Shown here: positions 49,301 to 59,800 of the stretch, in pieces
Layout of the letters: the number at the start of each line of letters is the position of its first letter
Numbering within the stretch: position 1 is the first letter of the stretch
Origin: Sphaerolaimus hirsutus
Lineage: Eukaryota > Nematoda > Chromadorea > Monhysterida > Sphaerolaimidae
Assembly: GCA_964036195.1 (NCBI GenBank)
Contig: OZ038458.1
Span: 15,947,832-16,011,831 of the forward strand
DNA length: 64,000 nucleotides
Direction of reading: 5' to 3'
Notes under the pieces: model-generated
Database searches by the model: none
What the model saw: the letters and a program-made list of their open reading frames with translations, nothing else
Told to the model about the DNA's origin: nothing
Translations under genes and position numbers: made by a program

Positions 49301-52300
49301 ACAACTAAAATATTTATGAAAAAAGGTCGGCCCAATTGACTTACGGATGTCAACTTAACCGACCGTTTTTCATAAATATTTTAGTGTAACGGCTGCGGCG
49401 TTCAATATAATTTTTCTCTGTAGGAACTGAATGGAGTCATGGCGTATGGCGCCATTTGTAGGCGTTGGCGCCAATGTATACTTCTAATATGTGGTAACTA
49501 TTCATACTTAAATATGTGGTACTAGGTAGCGTAATGAGTACATTTATAATGGTGTTTTTACTCTGGAAACATGTATAAGGAAGTGGGGAATTGTTGACAT
49601 AACCTTACAAAATCGCTTTAGAAAAGTGCCATCCTGGCACATCTTATGTCCAATTCGGGAAGGCGGGGGCGCCATCCCCCTCCCCCGCCCCCGCGTTCGT
49701 CCTTGAGCGAAACCAATCCGAACCTCAGACAAGAGCACGGGCGCGCGTCGCCTAGCCACGCCGGCGTACTTGGCCAGGGGGCCGAGCAGGCGGGCGAGCT
49801 CGTCCAGCAGCGTCCAGGTGGCCTCGTCGCACCGGCCCAGGTCGATCTCGGACGCCAGCGAGGCGATGATCGATCGTTGCCGCAGCAGGTCCACGCACAG
49901 CGTGTACGTGTCTGGCCAGCTGCAACCGATCACAATATTTACATATGGGCGGAGTCGGTGTGAAATCGAAGTAAATACATACATAAATATGCACATAAAA
50001 AACCCCCAGAGGGTTTCCACCAACAACTAGGGTTTACTGAAGAAAATCGCTAGCAAAATTTTTGGTACTGCACTGGGTTAAATTTTTGGTACTTATGCAT
50101 TCACATTCGCCTCCAAAATGAATTAGCAAGTGTTCTCAGCAAGAAAATGCAATTTCTGCAAAAAAAAATGAAACTGTTGATGAGATGTGATTCACCAGCA
50201 ATATGACAAATCAATTACCTTTATAATTGAAAATAATGACCTTTCATGCTTTGTAAAATGTTTTAATAATACTCTTTCCTGCTTTAAATGTCAGAAGTAC
50301 AAATTAGTACTTCAATGAAAAGCTCTACAGTAATTATAAAACCAAAGAAAACATAGCAGTACACTTTCTGTCATTTTATATAGCTTTTAGTTTCATCCAA
50401 ATATATTCATCTCAGAGGGTAATTTCAAAGAAAAATGAAACTCAGCTTGAATCAGCGATTTAAAAATATATATTTTTAACGAACCCTACCCAGAACTCTG
50501 CAGTATCACCAACGATACTGACAATTCAAATCCCAATGGTTGATTTTCGAAAAGGTTTTGTTTTTGCATATGCGTGTGCAAAAAAACTAAGCAAACAGGC
50601 ACTTACAATCTTTCCACGGCATCGTGTGTCTTGGGTAATGTGACGCGCTGCGACGCGGTGGCAGATTCTGCTATGCGCGCCACGAGGGAATGGGCAGCGG
50701 CCAGTGCGCTGTTCAGCTCCGTCGACGTGCTGGCCAGTTCCGACTCGGTCATAGCTCTCTGCGCATTGTACACATTGCCTCAGAGCTCATTCGCCAGACA
50801 ACCAAAACTAGGGCGTCAAAAAAATTTCACGGAAAACGGAAATTTTCTTGAAACTTCATATGTATGTATCGTAAATGTGTTAATTGTGGTAGCATATCTA
50901 TGCTATGTTGAAAAGTAACGGAAAAATACCGGAAAACGGAAAAAATGGGCCATAAAAATGGAAACGGAAAGCTAACAATTTTTCAGCTGCCAGAAAACGA
51001 ATAAGTAACAAAAATTCGGCTGCCGGAGAACGGAAAGGTAAAAAATTCTCAGTTGCCGGAAAACGGAAAGCGAAAAGGTAAAACATTTTCCTGCGGAAAA
51101 ACAGGAACGGAAAACGGGAATTTGACACCCTAACCAAAACCAAAGCCACAAACCTTCAATACAGCACTATAGCACGGCAGAACCCTGCCCTCAAACCCTG
51201 GATGTTGGCGCCAGGCGTCAGCCAGCTGCTGTCCGGGGTCCTCCAAGCCGCACACGACCCTTATCACGGCCGTGGTGCTCACGTTGAAGTTGACCAACGT
51301 TGTGGTCAACGCCGACAGCAAAGCGTCCGGCGTGAAATCATCGTGGAAACGCGACACGGATAGAAAAGCGTGCTCAGGTCCGCAATTTGTTTGATCGAAC
51401 CAATGAGCCGTGATGTTTAGAATTTGCGCCTCGTCGGTGGATGTGCTGGAAAATCGTGATTGCTGTGGGCAACGATGTGGCGGGCATAAATAGTTATGAT
51501 GTTCAGTACGTTAGGGTTGACTGATAAGGCTGGCTGGTGAGCAGTTAGTCGGTTGATCCAATTGACAATTTTTCACTTAATCATCAGAATGTGACTACTA
51601 TATGCATGACAACACACACCCCATATGAAGGGTGTGCTTCTAAAAGTACTGATCTACAAAAAATCGATTTTGAGATAATCGCAATTGAAAGTTTGGAGTA
51701 TGCAATACCCATACATGGGTATTGGGTATGGGAATTTTGGGTATGGGTATTTCAGCCATATTGTTGGGTATCCACATGCATGGGTATAATCATTGATTAT
51801 ACACATAACACTAGCTATATAAAATTTAGTGAATTATATTTTTGTAGTACAGTACATTTTAAACGGACAAATTGGTAATAGCATGTAGATCGGTATTTTT
51901 TAAAGCACAAAATCAGAAAGCTGTAGATCGGTACTTTAACCCATAATAAAAAAGCACAAAATGAGTTTTTGCTCAATCGGACGCCGATCTGACATCGGTA
52001 CTTTCAGAAGCACAAAAAAAAAAGTGCAGATCGGTACATTTAAAAGAACAATTTTGAAAAAAGTGTGTAGATCGGTACTTTTAAAGACACAAAAGCTGAA
52101 AAAGCTTGTAGATCGGTACTTTTAAAATTTCAAAAACTGTATTTTGCGATTTTTTCGCTTTTTTCGACCCCCCATATATAGGGTTCAAACGGGATTGACT
52201 TTACGGGATCGGGATCGGGATCGGGATTCACTTTTTGAGATTTCGGGATCGGGATCGGGATCGGGATTGGGGTTTCGGGATCGAGATCGGGATTGGTATT

Positions 52301-54675
52301 TTGAGATTTCGGGATCGGGATCGGGATCGGGATTGGCCGGGATTGGGGTCACGGGATCGGGATCGGGATCGGGATTGGCATTTTTTCGGGATCGGGATTG
52401 GGATCTAGGGATAGCGATTTTCGTCACTGTTCTGGCATTCACAGTTGTTCATAAAGGTCTCAAAACACTGTTGGATGCCAGAAAAGTGACATAAAATGGA
52501 CGCTGGGGGTTTGCGTTAACATTTTTGCACGCAAAAATGTCATTTTTTCACTTTTTATAATTTCCACCATTTTTTCCGGGATCGGGATCCCGGACTTGGG
52601 AGATTCTCGGGATCGGGATCGGGATTCGAAAGTTTTCGGGATCGGGATCGGGATTGGTATTTTTGGATTTCGGGATCGGGATCGGGATCGGGATTGGGGT
52701 TTCGGGATCGGGATCGGGACTGCTAAATCCCGGAATTTCACGGGATCCGGGATCGGGATCGGGATCCCGTTTGAACCCTACCCATATATCAAAATTAAAT
52801 TTCGCACCCCCCACATATTATATATTTTTTGAAGCGCATTTTTATGGGGACCCCAAAAATGGTCCTAACTCAAATTTGAAAAATTTGTAGATCGGTACTT
52901 TTAGAAGCACACCCTTCATATACTGGGGATGCACAGCTTTGTGCGTGTTTGCTCGCATAGTTTTTTGCGCACGCAAACATTCGACGAGGGCGCATCTATG
53001 CGTACCAAATGACATAAAGCAACAGTTGCGAGGATTGTATACATTTTTAAGTCAACTGAAAAAGTAAGTTTGCAAAATCCACATTGACAGTCAACTGATC
53101 ATGAAAAAACGTGCCGATAGCGCGCTAAGGCGTTTCGAGAAAAAACAACGTGTTCACAAAGCAAAAATGTGAAAACCATTTTCCAACCCAGGTAAGTATT
53201 TTTAAATAGTCTCAAAAATGACAATTGTGCATCAGTCGTTGCATTGTAGAAATATTTTCTCAACTCATAACTCCCGTGAAAGTATCCGAACCTGGCGTTA
53301 ACAACCAATGATATGCGCTGAGCGGCGGCGGCGCTCGTGGAAATGGCCTGTTTAATTCGCGCCTCGAGGCGGTCCTGCAAGCGCACAGCCGCCGACGCTG
53401 TGGGCGGCGTCCATGAAGCGTTCAGCGAGCGAGTAAAGCCGACCAGGTATTCGTCAGTGCCTGTGAACACAAGTTATAGCACCACATTGGTTGAGCACAA
53501 TAAATTTAGGGGGCGCCAGTTATCAAAATTATGTTTCTGTTGTTTTACAAAAACTTTTTCTGAAAATAATTTCGCAATCCTTCTGAGGATATATAGATAT
53601 CCCATCTAGGCGCCCAGAGATCAAAAATCTACTCAAACGCAACACACGACATTCGCGTTTTAAACCGACCGAAGGTGTGAGATAAATACGGGTTAGCGGC
53701 AAGCATAGCGGCAAATTTATAGTTAGCTCTGGCTGCCCGAGCAGCGGTCATATTGCTGTGAGCCATGGAATTTTTCATGGCCAAGCGGTTCGCCAAGCCA
53801 GCGGGAATTTTCCCAGTTCCGGCCGGGCGCTTACGTGCGTCCATTGAGCGCGCGATTCTGTGAGGGTTCGACATTATCAGCTCAAAATTCATTTATTGAA
53901 AAATATCGTTAAACTTGAAAATTCTTCAATATTCTTTTACCGCTCTCGTATTTCAGCTTTTCTTTTCATCTTCAAAGCTTTGGCTTTTTCTTCGTTCACT
54001 TGACGCATCTTTTTCGCTTCGTCGGCAACCGCGCGCCGGGCTTTTTTGATTGCAGCCACACGGGCGAAAACTGTCGGATGCCTGGAAAAAATTATAACAG
54101 CGTTGACCCCCATTATTTCAATCCAGCAAAGCATAACACGTGATCACGAGCAAAAATTTCACAAACCTAAATAGGACGTAGCGTAGCATGGACATTTTTG
54201 CGCACCATGGAAATGACATGTTTGTAAAATCACCTTTTTGCCTATTTTCACCTTCAAAATAACTTGCTCATGTGCCTTGTCTATTTTTGACTATGTGCGC
54301 TTGCATTTCAAATTTTTAGCCTGTTTTCCCCTTTTCTGCATCTACACCTCGAAAAGAAATCTTTTTAATAAAGAAAAACCAGCGAACCCGACACAAATTT
54401 TTTTTAGCGAACTGAGGGGCAACTTGCTTCCCATCCAACTACCGGAAGGATCAACGTCCGGAGACCCCTATCCAAAACAGCATAAAAACGACATAACAAC
54501 GACTTCACAACCTAGACGCAATGTGCTGCTCGACATTGTGCAGCGAGGAGCTGATGAAGCGCAGGTTCATGCCGCACACGCCGCCCGCGTCGAGCGGCGC
54601 CTTGCACAGCAGCTTCTTCTCGTCCACCTTCTCCACGTACTCCCACAGCACGTCGGGGTAGCCCACGGTCGCCAT
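46380..54675 (-). CDS. hAT transposase-derived protein with BED finger, copy A (complete)
   Basis: Eleven minus-strand exons: 54675-54512, 54081-53941, 53857-53670, 53460-53292, 51445-51154, 50758-50607, 49919-49724, 48582-48337, 47973-47726, 47450-47333 and 46511-46380, giving 681 aa. Residues 1-55 resemble a BED zinc finger (VLWEYVEKVDEKKLLCK ... HNVEQHIASRH), with the first Cys pair spread to CxxxxxxxxxC instead of CxxC. Next come a basic helical region, the RSLNASWTPPT segment (the conserved N-terminal hAT block), a core with ITAHWFDQT and VLPCYSAVLK, the LLDPRVSAML block, and the C-terminal hAT dimerisation block (FSWWGSEGRATWPTLSDLAL ... RLQRAVLVRNNTHW). The catalytic first Asp position reads NASTS and the TTDNA-type second Asp is absent, so transposition activity is unlikely. 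I infer a domesticated ZBED-like gene. Copy B lies 2.2 kb upstream in the same orientation. Confidence 0.87.
46580..46790. mobile_element. Small TA-flanked MITE, CCGTATTTCCTCGAA ends
   Basis: A 211-bp member of the 7164-7592 family with inverted ends and TA on both sides (46578-46579 and 46791-46792). It lies in the last intron of copy A. Confidence 0.75.
46812..47176. mobile_element. hAT-type MITE, CAGGGGTCTCC ends, 365 bp
   Basis: 8-bp duplication ATGCTGTG (46804-46811 and 47177-47184), ends CAGGGGTCTCCTAGG / CTGGAGACCCCTG. It is in the last intron of copy A. A TAGGGTTCAAACGATAT-type fragment follows at about 47185-47323. Confidence 0.88.
48660..49111. mobile_element. hAT-type MITE, CAAGGACGTAGCCAGG ends
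   Basis: 8-bp duplication GGCACGTA (48652-48659 and 49112-49119). It is in intron 7 of copy A. A half copy whose right end (GCGTTCGTCCTTG) stops at 49705 lies in the same intron, 18 bp from exon 7. Confidence 0.88.
51623..52922. mobile_element. MITE with ATATGAAGGGTGTGCTTC ends, carrying a nested element
   Basis: Inverted ends ATATGAAGGGTGTGCTTC and GAAGCACACCCTTCATAT. The interior has tandem GTAGATCGGTACTTTTAAA units (51880-52130) and the complete TAGGGTTCAAACG element 52179-52780. It lies in intron 4 of copy A. Confidence 0.7.
52179..52780. mobile_element. hAT-type element, TAGGGTTCAAACG ends, filled with GGGATC repeats
   Basis: Ends TAGGGTTCAAACGGGAT / ATCCCGTTTGAACCCTA, 8-bp duplication CCCATATA (52171-52178 and 52781-52788). 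Two blocks of direct GGGATC hexamers flank a unique centre at about 52430-52570. The hexamers make long artefact frames coding for Asp-Arg or Gly-Ser repeats. Confidence 0.88.
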
Positions 54676-56842
54676 GCTGCCCGCTGCGCTGAGATACAGT
54701 TGGACGGGTGCCAATGTGTGTGGGGGTGAGGGGAATCACAAGGTACAGCCGGAGAGATGGCTTCCGAGTTTAATGATATCGGCAAAAAATAACGATATTT
54801 TCAGCAAAAGAACGTTTTCTATTTCATTTCATATAAATACACGTAGAACGAGACAATTATTTCATTTCACTCTACAGTACAAAAACGGCACGAAAAATAC
54901 AAGATGCACGTTGACGCTAGAGTTGAAGAAATCACGTTTTTAACTTAACGTGGAAAATTAAAATCATATTTATAAAAATGGGCCAAAATTGGGTATAGAG
55001 CATAAATGAACATATAAATATGAAGTGGCACATACCGAATTGTTATGTCTGGACATGTGTATAAAATGGACTGTGGACACAAAATTGCGGGAGCCATGGT
55101 GGTGATTTTTAATGGGTGATTTCTGCCAAAATTACAACTTTTATACCAACTCGTTACATATCACCTTTCGTTACACTGCACTCACATATCACGGCTTATT
55201 ATAAAAATACATGTTAGCATGCAAAAATTGAAGATTTGCCACTAAAAATATAACAAAACTAATGAACAATCTACCCCCTAGTGAAATTCTATCAAAAATT
55301 GAGTTAAAAAAATAAAATTGACCCGCCATTAAAAAATTATATTTAAAAAATTAGGTAGTATGAAAAATCAGGTGTCACTTTTAGTTACCGTATATCATCG
55401 AATAAGTCCCCGGGGAGTTTTTTTTTGTCAGAGTTTTTGAGGGGGGAGTTATTCAAGGGGGGGGCAGTTATTTTTTCCTCTTAACTTTTAGGAAAACTTG
55501 CAGGTAGGTATGTGTGTATACACTGCGTAAAATACACACTGTTATGTGCTTTCGCTGCTGTAGGCTAACATTCTTTTGTATTTTTTGTCTCACACACTAC
55601 ACTGGATTTGCATTTCGTTTTTTTCACTTGTTGCAGTATCTTCTCCACTAATCAGAGAAGGGGAGTTATTCAAGGGTGGGGAGTTCTTCAAGGGTGGGGA
55701 GTTCTTCAAGGGTGGGGAGTTATTCAAGGGTGGAGAGTTATTCAAGGGGGGTTATTCGAGGATATACGGTAGTTCGAAAAGAAAGAAAATCGTACTTGAA
55801 CTACTTATTTACTTATGATTATGCATGCCCTGCAAAACAATTTATGTGCAAAACGAGCAACGATTCGTGACATCTAGATGAATAATTTACAATAATCAAC
55901 TGATGCATATTCCTGGAAACTATGTAGGTCAAAATATACCAATACGAAAATCAAAATGTGTGTGAATGCAATTTTTTGGGTGCAGCTTCAAGAGCGGGAC
56001 CGTACGCACTTCTCAAGAAAATAGTTGGAAAAGCAAACGATACTCACTACTGGACGTGATCGCCAACGTTCTATTCAATTTCCGCATCCACAGTCAATCT
56101 TGTGACACATTCATCCAATGATGTTTTTGTGATTCTTATGCGTGTAAACGAATAGGGTTAACATGGAAAGCAAAAAAAAAGCTAAAGCCACAAACGTCAC
56201 GCTCTGAACGCTCTAAAGCGCTCGGCGTTAAACGAGCTAAACACAAAAAGCGTGGTTCATATGAAACAACAAGTAAAAAATGCTTAACATAACTCCAAAT
56301 ACGAAACAATTGTCCGGCCAGGTGCCAGTTCCGCCAATTGAGAAGTCAAATGGCAACAGAGAAGTAAAATGGCAAAAGTGAAGTGAAATGGCAAGTAGGT
56401 AAATTGGAAAATAAGAAGTACAAAAAATAATAATAAGTAATTTCTTTGCTTTTGCCATTTTTTTTCTCAATTCACTTCGCTTTTGTCATTTCACTTCGCA
56501 TTTGCCATTTTACTTATCACTTCTCAATTTGCGGAACTGGTCGCTGGGTAATACCGATGGCGTGTTGATTGACACAGTTGAACTTAATACAATTCGTTAA
56601 GTAATGTACCACTAGACTCAAAGGTGTCTACGGCAGCAAACATGTTTTTTTCAGAGACATGGAATGAATACAGAACAAATAAATAAGGTTAATACTCGGC
56701 TGACTCGGAAAGTCAAGTAAAAAATGTGATCTGTTGAAGAAGTTAACCAGTGTTCGAACTTTCCGAGTAACCCAAATAATTGAACGAATAAATACAACTG
56801 AAATGGTCCGCTTGCGCGACCACACAATTCGACACCACACAG
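54676..56842. other. Spacer between the two hAT-derived genes
   Basis: Holds the presumed promoter of copy A and the 3' flank of copy B. It also holds the TA-type MITE 55388-55769 (CCGTATATCATCGAATAAG ends) and an inverted-repeat element at about 56330-56545 (ends GTGCCAGTTCCGCCAATTGA / TCTCAATTTGCGGAACTGG, inner AAGTGAAATGGC words) whose ends resemble the introner family. No coding exon recognised. Confidence 0.55.
55388..55769. mobile_element. TA-flanked MITE, CCGTATATCATCGAATAAG ends
   Basis: Inverted ends with TA at 55386-55387 and 55770-55771. The right half contains five tandem copies of a unit around GTTATTCAAGGGTGGGGA. Confidence 0.75.
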
Positions 56843-59800
56843 TCAAATGCAATGCAACAACAAGTCCTTATTAAACCTAAGCATAGCCATCCTGACCAAC
56901 TGATCATCGTCCATGCCGCCCATAGTCTCCTCCAATTTCTGCTGCCGCTGCGTCGCTTGACTCTCAGTTTGCGGCGCGGCGGCGGCAGTCTGCTGCAGCG
57001 GCGACTGTATGGACGCGGGCATGGTGAGCAGGTCGAGCGCCACGGCGGACAGGTTCGGCCAGCGGGTGCACCCGTCGCCGGCGAACCACCACGCTAGGGC
57101 GTCGTCGCTGGTGCGCAGTCTGGAAAACAAATGGGGGGTTTTCTTTGGACTGGGGTATTATTATTCACTCCAGCACGTTAACCTACTATATATTCCGAGG
57201 CGAAAATATCAGTTATATACCACATTTTTTGGAGATTTTATTTAAATGTCTAACACATATTTTCTTATCTTAGCCCAAAACCACAAAACCCCGCTGAAAG
57301 CCCAACCCCCAGTTACCGTATTACCTCGAAATACCCCCAGGGGGTTTATTATATCGCCAGCAAAATTTGAGGGGGGGGATACTTCGAGGGGGGGTTTATT
57401 CGAGGGGGGGTCTATTATTTCGCCAGAAATTTTCGGAGATTACCCATACTGTACAGATGACAAACTGCGGTATCTGTCATGAACGTTCTCTTTACACTCA
57501 ATTTTAGGGGGGGGGGGTATTTCGAGGGGGGGGGTTATTATTTCCTCAGCCGAATTTTAGGGGGGTATTTCGAGGGGGGGGGCTAATTCAAAGGGGGGTT
57601 AATTCGAGGTAATACGGTATGTCAATTTGAGATATGAGACTGCGTACTCGACAAAACTCACCTTGCGTCAGATGCAACAAAGCTGTCCAACTCGTCAGCG
57701 AGAGTTTTCTGCGGCTTTTTGCTGTACGACCGCTCCAGCAGTCGTTCCATGATCGCATCGGGATCATCGCTGAACTTTTTGTCCACTGTCGGTTTCACGC
57801 TGCCCCCATGGTGGCCGTTTTGGTTGGGGCTCGGCACGCCGCTGCTTGGCGCTGTCAGCTGCGAATATTTTGAGTAAGTAATATTTACTTGCACATATAA
57901 TTCTTAAAATATTGTCTTTTTTCACGTTTTTATCTATATATTTTTATTTATTTGTTTACATATTGATAAACTCATTTTTAGCAAACAAAAAGCCACACGA
58001 AAGTAACATGCCAAGGCCCTGCATAGGGATAAAAAAGACGATTTTTAGCGACCGTTTTTTTATTAAACAAAAACGCTTCTTAAACCTATTTTTCAAAAGC
58101 TTTTGGTGCTTGCGTTTAAAGCAAACGTTGTTTTAATTTTTTTGAACACCCAACCATCCTTAAATTCCGGTCGAGTCGGACGCTTTACTTTTTGAATGAT
58201 GTCATGCAGAAATGGTTTCTTTATAAATGTTGTAACATGCATGTTTATAATGACTAAATTCAAACAATTCACTTTTATGTCAAGTTACTTTTCATGTAAA
58301 AAAATACCTTTTCAAGTACCTTTTGTAAACATACCTTTTGTTCAGGGCCGTATCCAGGGGGGCGGGGGGGGGGGGCTGCAGCCCCACCCCCTTCCCGGGG
58401 TGAGACCAGAAAGTGGCCGGAAAATGGCAATTTTTCAACGTCACCGTAACAAATTTTCGCGCGCAAGCGCGCATTTTTCACCAGGCGTGATGTATTTTCA
58501 GCAGATTTGCTCCCTGTGGCCGAAATAGTTTCAAATATACTCAATTTTGTGCTGTTTGCTGTATTTATATGTATATTTACATACATATACAGCGTTGAAT
58601 GGCGCTGGCGCTAACGCCAATGGCGCCATGGCGTTGCGCCTACTAGTGGCGCCAGCGCCATGGCGCCATTCCCCCACTCTGTACGTAAAATTTTAGGGGG
58701 GGGGGGGGGCTGAGCCCCCCCCCCGCTCGCCGGCCTCCGTAAAGAAGCAGCCCCCCGCTCAAAAATCCTGGATACGTCCCTGCTTTTGTTACACATGTCA
58801 CCTCTCCTTGATGTTACAATTTTTGTTGCACAAATGAAACCAGCCACAAAAATTTGAAAACAAACTAATCAAACCACGAGCCCCCCCTCCCAGTCACCTT
58901 GGTCAAAATGCACTGTTTGGCAATGTCGACCATGTCCTGCTTGAGCATGGCCCTGACGCGCGGGTCGAGCAGCGTGGCCGCCGCCGGCGTCGCGTCGAAA
59001 TGCTGCGAGCCCGGCGCGACCGCGTACGCGAGCGCCTTGGCCACCGAACCGGAAAGCGCGCCGCACAGCCGCGCGCCAGCTGGCGACCAGTCTGCGTCGC
59101 CCGTCTGCGCCCAGTGCGCCTGCAGCACCTGTATGAAAAGAACAGTGTTTATTTTGAAAAATGAGATGTGATATGCGGAGCTGTGAAAAGTGCTGTACTT
59201 TTAAGTAAACGTAAAGTACTTTATTTTTACTCACCGTTGAGTAGAGAAAACGTAAAGTAAAACATTTTTAACTGCGTAAAAGGTGAGTAAACGTAAATAC
59301 AAAACCAAAATGAGAGTATGAGGTACGGAAATACGCTGTACCGGGCATACCGTACATAGTACAGCACCTACATGGGCCTACATGAGCACCGGGTTTACAT
59401 GAGCACTGGTAAAGTACATGGCAACCCACATGTTTCGCCCGCGACAGGAAAATTTGTGCAAAACCGAAAAAAATTCCGGCGCACGAACTTTTTGACAGGG
59501 GTTTGTAGGGTTCAAACGATATATCGTATCGAATATCGGATATCGACCATTTTTTAATATCGAATATCGATATCGAAAATTTTGAAAAAATATCGAATAT
59601 CGAATATCGATATCGAAAATGTTGAAAAAATATCGAATATCGATATCGAATATCGATATCGAATATCGATATCGAATATCGACCATTTTTTCGATATATC
59701 GAACCTGTATTGTGTCCCCAAATTTACTTTTCATTTTCATTTTGAGATGTTTATGGTTGATCTGATGTGCTTATAGTATTGTATTTGATGAGTAAAAGTA

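Noticed and set aside
52144..52890. Long overlapping frames coding for Asp-Arg or Gly-Ser repeats on both strands
   Set aside because: They are translations of the GGGATC hexamer array of a transposon; a hexamer without stops is open in several frames by chance.
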